Positions 50,049 through 58,690 of a stretch of 64,000 nt of DNA are shown here, piece after piece (positions within the stretch are counted from its first letter, which is position 1; each line of letters opens with the position of its first letter). The position numbers were made by a program, and so were the translations under genes. Source of the stretch: an uncultured Mailhella sp. (GTDB lineage Bacteria; Desulfobacterota; Desulfovibrionia; Desulfovibrionales; Desulfovibrionaceae); NCBI RefSeq assembly GCF_944324995.1, contig NZ_CALUYL010000010.1, forward strand, positions 17,942 through 81,941, read 5' to 3'. Under the pieces are notes generated by a model. The model saw only the letters and a program-made list of their open reading frames with translations, had not been told where the DNA came from and did no database searches.

Positions 50049-52138
50049 GTCTGATGGACAAGGCCTCGCTCGGGGTCAGACTGATGACCCGTCACAACGA
50101 CATCACCATGGTGATGCTGCTGGTCGTCGTTGTGGCGCTTATGATCGTGCCCCTGCCCACGCCCCTCGTGGATACGCTCATCGGCGTGAACATGACCCTG
50201 TCGTTTCTCATGCTCATGATGTCCATGTACGTGAAGACGGCGCTGGATTTTTCCTCGTTTCCCACCATGCTCCTGTTCACCACGCTTTTTCGCGTGGGTC
50301 TGAACATCACGACCACCCGTCTTATTCTGCTTCAGGCCGACGCGGGCGAGATCATTTTCACGTTCGGCGACTTTGCGCTCGGCGGCAACTTCGTGGTGGG
50401 CGCGGTGGTGTTCGTCATTCTCACCATCGTGCAGTTTCTCGTCATCGCCAAGGGCGCGGAACGCGTGGCCGAAGTGGGCGCGCGCTTCACGCTGGACGCC
50501 ATGCCCGGCAAGCAGATGTCCATCGACGCCGACATGCGCGCCGGCGTCATAGACATGGAAGAGGCGCAGGTGCGGCGCAACCGCGTGCAGCTCGAAAGCC
50601 AGATGTACGGCGCCATGGACGGCGCCATGAAGTTCGTCAAGGGCGACAGCATCGCGGGCATGATCATTGCCGTCATCAACATTGTGGGCGGCACCATCAT
50701 CGGCATCACGCAGCACGGCATGACGGCCGGCGAGGCCCTGCACACCTACGGCATCCTCACCATCGGCGACGGTCTGGTTTCGCAGATTCCGTCGCTTCTG
50801 GTGTCCATTTCGGCCGGCATTCTCATCACCCGTTCCGGCGACAGCGACGACAACGTGGGCGCGCAGATAGGCCAGCAGTTCTTTGCTCAGCCCAAGGCGC
50901 TGCAGATGGCGGGCGGACTCATTTTCCTTTTTGCGCTCATTCCGGGATTCCCCAAGCCGCAGCTTTTCACCCTGGCGTTTGCCGTGGGCGGCTTCGGCTA
51001 CGTGCTCGAACGCCTGGCCTCGGCCCCCGAAAAGCCGGACGGCAAGGCGGAACTGGCCCGTTCCCTGGCTCCGGCGGCGGAGAAGAAAAAGCCCAGATCC
51101 GCTTCCGGCCCGCAGGACGATTTTGCGCCCACCATTCCCATCATTCTGGACATCGCGCCGGACATCGGGGAATCCATGGATTACGATTCGCTTAACAGCG
51201 AACTTTCCGGACTTCGCCGCGCGCTGTACTTCGATCTCGGCGTGCCGTTCCCCGGCATCAACATCCGTCCGAACCCTTCGCTTCCCTCGCTGGGCTACGT
51301 GCTCAATCTCAATGAGATTCCCATGGCGCGGGGCAAGCTGGAAAAGGGCATGGTCATCGTGCGGGAGAAGAAGGTCAATCTGGACCTGCTCGGCGTCTCG
51401 TACCGGGAAGGCGAGCCCTTCCTGCCCGACGTGGATCCGCTGTGGGTGGCCGAGGCCGACATGGCGCGTCTGGACCAGGCGGGCATAAGCTGCATGCCGC
51501 ATGCACGCATTCTGGCCTATCATCTTTCTCTGCTGCTTTCGCGGCACGCGTCGAGCTTCCTCGGCATGCAGGAGAGCAAATACCTGCTCGACCGCATGGA
51601 GGAACGCGCTCCCGATCTGGTGCGCGAGGTGACGCGTCTTCTGCCCGTGCAGCGCATTGCGGAAATATTCCAGCGTCTGGTGCAGGAACAGATTTCCATC
51701 CGCGATCTGCGCAGCATTCTTGAGGCGCTCATTGAATGGAGCCCCAAGGAAAAGGACGTGGTCATGCTCACGGAATACGTACGCAGCGCCCTCAAGCGTC
51801 AGATAAGCTATATGTATTCTCGCGGGCAGAACATGCTTCCGGCCATACTCATGGATCCCTCGCTGGAGGAAACCATACGCAAGGCCATCCGGCAGACGTC
51901 GGCGGGCGCGTTCCTGTCGCTGGATCCGAACACGTCGCAGCGCATCGTTCAGGCGGTGGGCGAGGCCGCGGGCAAGTACAAGGGCAGCACGCAGAAACCC
52001 GTGCTCATGGCGTCCATGGACATCCGGCGCTATGTGCGGCGTCTTATCGAAAGCAAGTATTACGAGCTGCCCGTCATGGCCTATCAGGAAGTGACGCCGG
52101 AAATTTCGGTGCAGCCCGTGAGCCGCATCAGAATATAG
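50045..52138 (+). CDS. sctV: T3SS export gate protein SctV
   Basis: A 697-residue protein. Seven or eight N-terminal membrane helices (about residues 20-330) contain the family signature near 70-155: LFRVGLNITTTRLIL, then FVIAKGAERVAEVGARFTLDAMPGKQ, with charged residues of the proton path. The cytoplasmic half (about 360-697) has RREQ-free YscV-type subdomains including FDLGVPFPGINIRP and LLPVQRIAEIFQRLVQEQISIRDLR. SctV forms the nonameric ring that receives substrates. It overlaps sctY by four bases. Confidence 0.97.
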   Translation: MSLMDKASLGVRLMTRHNDITMVMLLVVVVALMIVPLPTPLVDTLIGVNMTLSFLMLMMSMYVKTALDFSSFPTMLLFTTLFRVGLNITTTRLILLQADAGEIIFTFGDFALGGNFVVGAVVFVILTIVQFLVIAKGAERVAEVGARFTLDAMPGKQMSIDADMRAGVIDMEEAQVRRNRVQLESQMYGAMDGAMKFVKGDSIAGMIIAVINIVGGTIIGITQHGMTAGEALHTYGILTIGDGLVSQIPSLLVSISAGILITRSGDSDDNVGAQIGQQFFAQPKALQMAGGLIFLFALIPGFPKPQLFTLAFAVGGFGYVLERLASAPEKPDGKAELARSLAPAAEKKKPRSASGPQDDFAPTIPIILDIAPDIGESMDYDSLNSELSGLRRALYFDLGVPFPGINIRPNPSLPSLGYVLNLNEIPMARGKLEKGMVIVREKKVNLDLLGVSYREGEPFLPDVDPLWVAEADMARLDQAGISCMPHARILAYHLSLLLSRHASSFLGMQESKYLLDRMEERAPDLVREVTRLLPVQRIAEIFQRLVQEQISIRDLRSILEALIEWSPKEKDVVMLTEYVRSALKRQISYMYSRGQNMLPAILMDPSLEETIRKAIRQTSAGAFLSLDPNTSQRIVQAVGEAAGKYKGSTQKPVLMASMDIRRYVRRLIESKYYELPVMAYQEVTPEISVQPVSRIRI

Positions 52139-52148
52139 GGGAAAGGGC

Positions 52149-52409
52149 ATGAACAGCATTGCCATGGATTATGCCTCGCAGGCGCTGTATCTGGTGCTTG
52201 TGATTTCTCTGCCGCCCATCGTCATCGCGTCGGTCATCGGCATTGTGCTCAGCCTCGTGCAGGCGGTGACGCAGCTTCAGGAGCAGACGCTCACCTTCGG
52301 CGTGAAGCTCATTGCCGTGGTGCTGACGCTGTTTTTGCTGGGCGGCTGGATGTCGGGGCAGATACTGCGCTATGCGGATGAAATCTTTACCCGTTTTTAT
52401 CTGCTGTGA
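52149..52409 (+). CDS. sctS: T3SS export apparatus protein SctS
   Basis: The 86-residue protein with two hydrophobic hairpin helices (about 15-40 and 48-70) contains LPPIVIASVIGIVLSLVQAV and TQLQEQTLTFGVKLIAVVLT, the SctS/FliQ signature. It joins SctR and SctT in the export gate. It begins 10 bases after sctV with GGAAAG upstream. It is separated from sctR, which is in the leftward block. Confidence 0.96.
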   Translation: MNSIAMDYASQALYLVLVISLPPIVIASVIGIVLSLVQAVTQLQEQTLTFGVKLIAVVLTLFLLGGWMSGQILRYADEIFTRFYLL

Positions 52410-52559
52410 AGGGTGCGGCGTCTGATGCGCGGCTCGGAAAGGGCGCGGCAGTACCGGAAGGGCCACGCTGCGGGCAGAGCGGCGCTGACGGCCTTCTGAC
52501 GTGAGGCGCAGACGGGCGCGCGGGCGCAGAAGCCGGAAAAGTTTGGGGAGCGAGGAGTT

Positions 52560-53378
52560 TTGGATACCGGTCTGTTCTGGGGATATTCGCTGCAGGAGCA
52601 TCTTCTGGCGTTTCTTCTGGGAACGCCGCGTCTTTTCATGCTCATGCAGACGGCGCCGTTCATGGGCGGCACGCTGGTGACGGGGCAGCTTCGCTTCACC
52701 ATCGTGCTGGCCTGCTACCTGGTGCTGCACCCCATGCTGCTGGCTCAGATTCCGCTCTGGGAAGGGCTGTCGCTCGCTTCGGGCCTGCATGTGGGGGCGC
52801 TCATTGCCAAGGAAGTGTTTCTCGGCATGCTCATGGGCTTTCTTGTGGGCATGATGTTCTGGACCATCCAGTGTGCGGGCTTCTTCATCGACAACCAGCG
52901 CGGCGCGGGACAGGCCACGGAAACCGATCCGCTGGCCGGAGAGCAGACGTCGCCCACAGGTTCCTTCTTTTTTCAGAGCGCCGTGTACGTGTTCTTCTCC
53001 ACGGGAGCGTTCCTGACCTTTCTCGGCGTGGTGTACGCCAGCTATGAATTCTGGCCGGTCGCGTCACTGCTGCCGTCGACGTTTTTCCAGCAGCCGACGC
53101 TGCCGCTCTTTTTTGCGAAAAAGGTGAGCGATCTTGCCCTGGACATGGTGCTGCTTTCCGGGCCCGTGGTGGTGGCCTGTCTGCTCACCGACATTTCGCT
53201 CGGCCTCATCAACCGCTTCGCCTCGCAGCTCAACGTGTACGTGCTGGCCATGCCCGTGAAGAGCGGTCTTGCCTCTCTGCTGCTTATTTTCTATTTCAGC
53301 ATGCTCATGACCGGAGCGGTGAGCATGTTTGACTCCTTCGGTTCCGATTTGCGCTATCTGCAGGTGCTGCTGCCATGA
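52560..53378 (+). CDS. sctT: T3SS export apparatus protein SctT
   Basis: The 272-residue membrane protein has the SctT/FliR pattern: FLLGTPRLFMLMQTAPFMGG near residue 22, KEVFLGMLMGFLVGMMFW near 85, FFIDNQRGAGQATETDPLAGEQTSP near 105 and C-terminal FYFSMLMTGAVSMFDSF. The start is a TTG at 52560 with GGGGAG nine bases upstream; no ATG or GTG is available near it. A 150-base spacer from sctS is unusual in such operons. It overlaps sctU by four bases. Confidence 0.93.
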   Translation: MDTGLFWGYSLQEHLLAFLLGTPRLFMLMQTAPFMGGTLVTGQLRFTIVLACYLVLHPMLLAQIPLWEGLSLASGLHVGALIAKEVFLGMLMGFLVGMMFWTIQCAGFFIDNQRGAGQATETDPLAGEQTSPTGSFFFQSAVYVFFSTGAFLTFLGVVYASYEFWPVASLLPSTFFQQPTLPLFFAKKVSDLALDMVLLSGPVVVACLLTDISLGLINRFASQLNVYVLAMPVKSGLASLLLIFYFSMLMTGAVSMFDSFGSDLRYLQVLLP

Positions 53379-54418
53379 GCGACGAAAAAACAGAACAGCC
53401 GACACCGAAACGATTGCGCGAAGCCCGGGAAAAGGGCGATGTGTGCCGGAGTCAGGACATTGCTCCCGCGCTTACCACACTGGCGGTCGGGGTCTATCTT
53501 GCCGCCAATGCGGGGAACATTTTTTCTCTGCTCAGGGACATGGTGCTTCTGCCCATGGAGTTCATCACGCTGCCTTTTCATGAGGCCATGGCCAGGGCGG
53601 TGCCTCTGGTCGTGCATTCCTCGGTCATGCTGGTGGCTCCGGTGGTGGGCATAGTCATGGGCGTGGCCCTGGCGGGAACGCTGGCGCAGACGGGCGTGCT
53701 CTTCGCCTTCAAGGCCGCCATGCCCAAGCTGGAAAACCTGGATCCCAAGAAGTGGTTCCAGAAGGTGTTTTCCATGAAGAACCTGTTTGAGCTCGTCAAG
53801 AATCTCATCAAGGTGGGCGTGCTCGGCGGCGTGGTGTTCTTCATTCTTAAAAAGTACCTGCCCATGCTGTTCGGCATGCCCGAAAGCGGCATAGGAGCCA
53901 TGTGGACCGTGGTCGGCGCGGCGGTCAATTCTCTGGTGCTCACCGCCGCCGGAGCGTTCTGCGTCATTGCGGCGCTGGATTATCTGTATCAGCGTTACAA
54001 GTACAATCAGAATCACATGATGAGCAAGGACGAAGTCAAGCGGGAATTCAAGGAAAGCGAGGGAGACCCGCACATCAAGAGCAAGCGCAAGCAGCTTCAC
54101 AAGGAAATGCTTGCCCAGAACTCTCTCGACAACGTAAGAAAGGCGAAGGTGCTCGTGACCAACCCCACCCATTATGCCGTGGCCCTGGATTATGAAAAGA
54201 ACAGAACGCCGCTTCCCGTGGTGCTGGCCAAGGGCGAAGGATTGCTGGCAAAGCGCATGATGGAAGTGGCAAAGCAGGAGGGCATTCCCATCATGCGCAA
54301 CGTGCCTCTGGCCCGGGCGCTGTATCGGGACGGCACGGAAAATGCGTATATTCCCCAGGATCTCATAGGTCCTGTGGCCGAAGTTCTGCGCTGGGTGCAG
54401 AGCCTGGAACAAAAATAA
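53375..54418 (+). CDS. sctU: T3SS autoprotease SctU
   Basis: The 347-residue protein opens with SDEKTEQPTPKRLREAREKGD, the common SctU/FlhB start. It has four membrane helices (about 30-200) and a cytoplasmic domain with the self-cleavage site N263-P-T-H266 in VTNPTHYAVAL. Cleavage after Asn changes substrate class from needle to translocator, together with SctP. It overlaps sctT by four bases (ATGA) and precedes the regulator by seven. Confidence 0.97.
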   Translation: MSDEKTEQPTPKRLREAREKGDVCRSQDIAPALTTLAVGVYLAANAGNIFSLLRDMVLLPMEFITLPFHEAMARAVPLVVHSSVMLVAPVVGIVMGVALAGTLAQTGVLFAFKAAMPKLENLDPKKWFQKVFSMKNLFELVKNLIKVGVLGGVVFFILKKYLPMLFGMPESGIGAMWTVVGAAVNSLVLTAAGAFCVIAALDYLYQRYKYNQNHMMSKDEVKREFKESEGDPHIKSKRKQLHKEMLAQNSLDNVRKAKVLVTNPTHYAVALDYEKNRTPLPVVLAKGEGLLAKRMMEVAKQEGIPIMRNVPLARALYRDGTENAYIPQDLIGPVAEVLRWVQSLEQK

Positions 54419-54425
54419 GGAGATT

Positions 54426-55706
54426 GTGACGGTGGAGGAAAAGAAGACGGACTGTCTGCTGCCGTTGCTGACGGATCTTTGCGGGGCGCTGGCTCTGGGA
54501 CAGCATGCCGATACGGACAGGCTCTTTGATCTTACGCGCGCGGGCTCCGGCCCGGACGAGCTGGTGCGTCTGGCCGAGGCCTTCGGCATGATGCTGGTGC
54601 GCGTGGAGGCTCGTGAGTTTCAGAATTCGCAGCTCATTCAGCAGCTCAGAACGAAGAACGCCGAACTTGAGGCGCTGCACAAGGTGCTCGTGCAGAAGAA
54701 CGACGAGCTGCAGAAGAGCGTGGAAGCGCTGTATTCGCCGGGAAACGGCATCATCGGTCAGAGCGAGCCCATGCGCCGGGTGTTCGAGCTCGCGCGCTCC
54801 ATTGCGCGTCGTCCCATCAACACGCTCATTCTGGGGCCGACGGGCACGGGCAAGGAAGTGCTCGCCCGATACCTGCATCATCAGTCGCCGCGCAGCCGCG
54901 GGCCGTTCATTGCCGTGAACTGCACGGCCATACCGGACACGCTTTTTGAAAGCGCCATGTTCGGTATAGAAAAGGGCGTGGCCACGGGAGTTTCCTCCCG
55001 TAAGGGGCTGATAGAGGAAGCGAGCGGCGGCACCCTGTTTCTCGACGAGCTTGCGGAAATGAGTCTTGCCAATCAGGCCAAGCTGCTGCGCGTGCTGGAG
55101 CAGCGGGAAGTCGTGCGCGTGGGCAGCGCGCATCCTGTTCCCGTGGACATTCTTCTGGTGTCCGCCACCAACGTCAATCTGGAACAGGCCGTGAAGGAAG
55201 GGCGTTTTCGCGAGGATCTTTTCTATCGCGTCAACGTGGTGGAGCTGCGTCTGCCGCCGCTTTGCGAGCGCGGAGACGACATTCTGCTGCTGGCGCAGTC
55301 TTTTCTTGAGCGCTACTGCGCGGAAATGGGCCGGGAGCGGCTTTCGCTTTCCCCGGCGGTGCAGGGTCTTCTGCTGCGCTACGCCTGGCCGGGCAACGTG
55401 CGTGAGCTGAACAATGAAATGAAGCGCGCCGCCGCGCTCACGCCGGGCAACGTGGTGGAGCTTTCCCATTTGTCCGGCCGCATTCTGGAGTCGGAAGCGG
55501 GCAGGGAATACCTGTGTCGTCAGGAAAACGCCGTCAGGCGGGGACTCGAGGAGCTGCCGCTCAATCTTCAGAAGGCGGAAGCGATGCTCATTCGCCGAGC
55601 GCTGGAAGAGGCGGGCGGACGCAAGGTGAAGGCTGCGGAACTGCTCGGCATCACCCGCGAGGGACTGCGCAAGAAGCTCCAGCGCATGGCGGAGGAAAAT
55701 TTATGA
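54426..55706 (+). CDS. Sigma-54-dependent activator, T3SS-linked, with altered GAFTGA loop
   Basis: A 426-residue regulator. Residues 1-100 form a helical and coiled-coil region without a receiver domain or known ligand module. The AAA+ domain has Walker A GPTGTGK (137-143) and Walker B GGTLFLDE (201-208). The sigma-54 contact loop, usually GAFTGA, reads GVATGV at 184-189. A Fis-type helix-turn-helix ends the protein ([20 protein letters not shown]). GTG at 54426 is used; GTG 54432 is an alternative with better spacing from AAGGAG. Its target is probably the divergent sigma-54 promoters at 47.5-47.8 kb. Confidence 0.9.
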   Translation: MTVEEKKTDCLLPLLTDLCGALALGQHADTDRLFDLTRAGSGPDELVRLAEAFGMMLVRVEAREFQNSQLIQQLRTKNAELEALHKVLVQKNDELQKSVEALYSPGNGIIGQSEPMRRVFELARSIARRPINTLILGPTGTGKEVLARYLHHQSPRSRGPFIAVNCTAIPDTLFESAMFGIEKGVATGVSSRKGLIEEASGGTLFLDELAEMSLANQAKLLRVLEQREVVRVGSAHPVPVDILLVSATNVNLEQAVKEGRFREDLFYRVNVVELRLPPLCERGDDILLLAQSFLERYCAEMGRERLSLSPAVQGLLLRYAWPGNVRELNNEMKRAAALTPGNVVELSHLSGRILESEAGREYLCRQENAVRRGLEELPLNLQKAEAMLIRRALEEAGGRKVKAAELLGITREGLRKKLQRMAEENL

Positions 55707-57658
55707 ACTTTTCCCTGCGCAGCAAGTTGTTTCTTCTGGTCGGGGCGGCCATCAGTCTGGCGGCCGTGCCCATCATACTGTTCAGCCGGGCGAGCCTGCT
55801 GGAAAGCGGCATGGAGAGGGAAAGAGAAGCCTTTGTCAACACCGTCATGCTGGTGGAGGACGGGCTCAGCGTCCGGTATCTGAACCTGTTGACTTCCGAG
55901 GTGGAGTCAGTGCTGCAGTCAAAGAAGGATCTGCGTCAGTATGCCGTCATGATGCGCGACATGCTGTTGCAGGAGCACGGCAACGGGGAAAAGATCAGTC
56001 TTGAGCGCTGGAGCGCGGCGCTGAACGCCGAGGGGCTGAGCCTTGCCTTTTACGACATGTACGGCCGGGCCGAGCTCGGGGGCAGCCTGACGGATCTTGT
56101 TCTGGCAGACGGAAGGCAGGATTTCAAGGGGCAGTCCACGCGTTCCATGCTGGCGCATCGCGAGGCGGTGGCAGACGGTCAGTTTGCGGTTGTGCGCGTG
56201 CCCGGGGAGGGCGGACAGGAATTGCCCGTGCTTGTCTGCTTCATGCCTGTGCGGAACAGGGGCACGCTGGTGCTGGCTGCGCCCGTGGCCGACGCGGAAA
56301 AGAGTCGGAAGCAGTTGGAAAGCCGCATGGCACTCGGCATTCAGGAGCGTCTGGACACGCTGGAGCTGAGTCGGGGAGCGTCCATTTCCGTGGTTTCGTC
56401 CGACGGGCGCGTGCTGGCGGGCAAGGGCGAGCCCATGCAGCTCTCGTCGATTCCCAGGGCTGTTCTGGAGCTGGCGGGCAGGGGACAGGCGCAGGAAGGC
56501 GACACGGAAGGCTCGGAAAATCCCGTGCTGTACCGTCTGGCTTATTTCAAGGCCATGGACTGGTATGTGGCGGCGGCCATTCCGCTGAGCGCCATCAACG
56601 GCCCTGCGGAAATGCTGACCCGTCATCTGTTTGCGGTGGCGGCCGTGCTGCTGGCGCTGAGTCTCATGCTCATGCTGGTGCTGACCATGCGCATCATTGC
56701 GCCGCTGCGTCTGCTTACGCGCAGGGCCGGGGAGATAGCCCGCGAGGATTTCAGTTCCGAACGCGGCGTGGGCTTTTCCGACGACATCGTGGAAGGCCTG
56801 CCCGTGGACAGAAAGGATGAAGTGGGGCAGCTTGCCGGAGCCTTTGCGCACATGGTCAAGGCGCTGGATGAGAACATCCGCCGCCTGGTGGACACGCTGG
56901 CCGTTCGTCAGCGGTTGCAGGGCGAGCTGAACGCCGCCCACGACATTCAGATGGGCATACTGCCTCCGCCGGACGGCGCGCCGAAAAGTCTCGGCTACTC
57001 GGCGGCGGCGTTTCTGGAGCCGGCCAAGGAAGTGGGCGGAGATCTGTACGACTTCTTCACCGCGCCGGATGGTCGGCAGGCCGTGGTCATCGGCGACGTG
57101 TCGGACAAGGGCGTGTCCGCGGCGCTGTTCATGTCCATGACGGTCACGCTGGTGCGTTATGCGCTGGCGGAGGGCCTGTCATGCTCGGAAGCCATGCTGC
57201 GCATCAATGAGCGCCTTGCGGAAAATAATCCTTCCTGCATGTTCGTCACGCTGTTCATCGGACTTTTTGATCCTGCAACGGGGCGTCTGGACTACGCCAG
57301 CGGCGCGCATTGTCCGCCCTTTGTGGTGAATCCGAATGCCGACGTCCCGGTGCGCATGCTCACGGAAACCAGCGGCCCGCTGGTCGGCGCGATGCAGGGA
57401 CTCGACTACGAGGCGTGTCACGCCGTGATTGCGCCCGGCGAATATTGCCTGCTGTACACCGACGGCGTTTCCGAAGCCATGAACGAAAAGCTGGAACTCT
57501 TTGGTGAAGAGCGCATTGCCGCCACGCTGGAACAGTTGCGCGGGGCTTCTCCCGACGAGGTGCTGCACGGCGTGATGACGGCGGTGAAGAAGTATCGCGG
57601 CAAGGCCCCGCAGTCGGACGACATCACCATGCTCTGTTTCCGTCGCGCGCCCGAGTGA
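55703..57658 (+). CDS. Membrane RsbU-like PP2C serine phosphatase with HAMP
   Basis: A 651-residue protein. A membrane helix at about 8-28, an extracytoplasmic sensor region (about 35-310) and a second helix (about 318-345) lead to a HAMP linker (about 346-410, MRIIAPLRLLTRRAGEIA). The SpoIIE/RsbU-type phosphatase domain covers about 440-650: AKEVGGDLYDFF, VIGDVSDKGVSAALFM, SGAHCPPF, LYTDGVSEAMN and QSDDITMLCF, which carry the metal Asp residues. It should dephosphorylate the STAS protein at 30288-30623. It overlaps the activator stop by four bases, so it is translationally coupled. Confidence 0.92.
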   Translation: MNFSLRSKLFLLVGAAISLAAVPIILFSRASLLESGMEREREAFVNTVMLVEDGLSVRYLNLLTSEVESVLQSKKDLRQYAVMMRDMLLQEHGNGEKISLERWSAALNAEGLSLAFYDMYGRAELGGSLTDLVLADGRQDFKGQSTRSMLAHREAVADGQFAVVRVPGEGGQELPVLVCFMPVRNRGTLVLAAPVADAEKSRKQLESRMALGIQERLDTLELSRGASISVVSSDGRVLAGKGEPMQLSSIPRAVLELAGRGQAQEGDTEGSENPVLYRLAYFKAMDWYVAAAIPLSAINGPAEMLTRHLFAVAAVLLALSLMLMLVLTMRIIAPLRLLTRRAGEIAREDFSSERGVGFSDDIVEGLPVDRKDEVGQLAGAFAHMVKALDENIRRLVDTLAVRQRLQGELNAAHDIQMGILPPPDGAPKSLGYSAAAFLEPAKEVGGDLYDFFTAPDGRQAVVIGDVSDKGVSAALFMSMTVTLVRYALAEGLSCSEAMLRINERLAENNPSCMFVTLFIGLFDPATGRLDYASGAHCPPFVVNPNADVPVRMLTETSGPLVGAMQGLDYEACHAVIAPGEYCLLYTDGVSEAMNEKLELFGEERIAATLEQLRGASPDEVLHGVMTAVKKYRGKAPQSDDITMLCFRRAPE

Positions 57659-57722
57659 TCCGGCAGAGCTCGATTCTTGCGGCAAAAGTCGGAGCGGCGG
57701 GGAAAGTTGTCTTTTGATGGAA

Positions 57723-57752
57723 GGCACGGAGAGCGGCGTCGCTCTCCGTGCC
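57723..57752. repeat. Perfect 13-bp hairpin after the T3SS rightward operon
   Basis: GGCACGGAGAGCG, loop GCGT, CGCTCTCCGTGCC. It lies 65 bases after the phosphatase stop. No T-run follows on either strand, so it may be a Rho-independent-like barrier or a stability element. The rest of the 363-base spacer up to 58021 shows no gene. Confidence 0.55.
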
Positions 57753-58021
57753 CGCCGAAAAAGGCTGCGCTCCGTCATTGTGCGGCGCAAGGGCGGGATG
57801 GGCTCGCTGCGGCCGGGCCGACGCGTCGGGACTTTTTTGCGTAACCAGTTCTGGGGAGTAGTTTTCCAGCTCAGTCAGGCAAAGTCGGGCCCTCGTTTGG
57901 CGAGAAGAGCCCCGGAGCGCGGACAGCGGCCGCACAAGTTTTCGCGCGTTTTTGGCGCGGGTGGGGTGCCGCAGACGCGGCGTTGCCGTTCTGCCTGTTT
58001 CGGGGAAGCAGAGCGGCGTTT

Positions 58022-58690
58022 TCAGGAGAAGATGAGAGGGCGATACTCCACGGCGGCGTGTTCGCCGTCCGGCAGCGGGCGCACGGCCGTGCCGGCAAGT
58101 CCGGCCTTCAGCAGCTCACAGCTGCGCGCCGTGTCCAGCGCGTCGGCAAGTTCCGGCTCGGCGTCTTTTGCAGGAGTGCCCCCGCTCATGAGAATGTAGC
58201 GCGGCTTGCCGCCGTATTTCAGGGCGAAACCCCGGAGGTACAGGCCGAGACGGATATGGAGTCGGAGACTGGCGGCGTTCCCCGGCCACACCGTAGACAT
58301 GGAAATGGTGCGGCCACAGTGTTCGGTGAGACGCATGTTTTCGCGGATCAGTCTTTCCGCCAGTCCTTTCCCGCGGATGTCCGGTCGGACGAAGACCGAT
58401 TCCAGATGCCGCACGTCGGCCAGCGCGCTTTCGGGAAGAGACATCGAACGGCCGAGATTTTCCGGATCGTCGGGAGCGGGAAAGCGTATGACGCTTGCTC
58501 CGGCGAGTTTGTTTTCGCCGTCAAAGGCAAGAAGAATATGACCTGCGCCCTCGATGATGGGTTCGTAGAATTCCCTGTCGTCCGTGGCAAACATGTCGCG
58601 GCTCGGCAGGCGCTGTTCCACGGCCTTTTCCAGACGGACGAGTTCGTCCAGATCGTCGGAACCGGCGCTGCGTATGAGAAAATCGTTCAT
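58022..58690 (-). CDS. GNAT acyltransferase in racemase operon
   Basis: The 222-residue GNAT protein begins NDFLIRSAGSDDLDELVRLEK, with a beta strand HILLAFDGENKLAGASVIRF near residue 52 and the CoA loop VRPDIRGKGLAERLI near 100. GNAASLRLHIRLGLYLRGFA near 137 is the C-terminal GNAT motif. The last 40 residues are an extra extension. Its start overlaps the stop of the racemase-like gene by four bases (ATGA). An amino acid or its derivative made by the racemase is the plausible acceptor, but this is inference. Confidence 0.85.
   Translation of the reverse strand: MNDFLIRSAGSDDLDELVRLEKAVEQRLPSRDMFATDDREFYEPIIEGAGHILLAFDGENKLAGASVIRFPAPDDPENLGRSMSLPESALADVRHLESVFVRPDIRGKGLAERLIRENMRLTEHCGRTISMSTVWPGNAASLRLHIRLGLYLRGFALKYGGKPRYILMSGGTPAKDAEPELADALDTARSCELLKAGLAGTAVRPLPDGEHAAVEYRPLIFS

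Noticed and set aside
49931..52165. 744-codon minus-strand open frame opposite sctV
   Set aside because: Its His/Arg-rich composition and exact overlap with a certain gene mark it as an antisense shadow.
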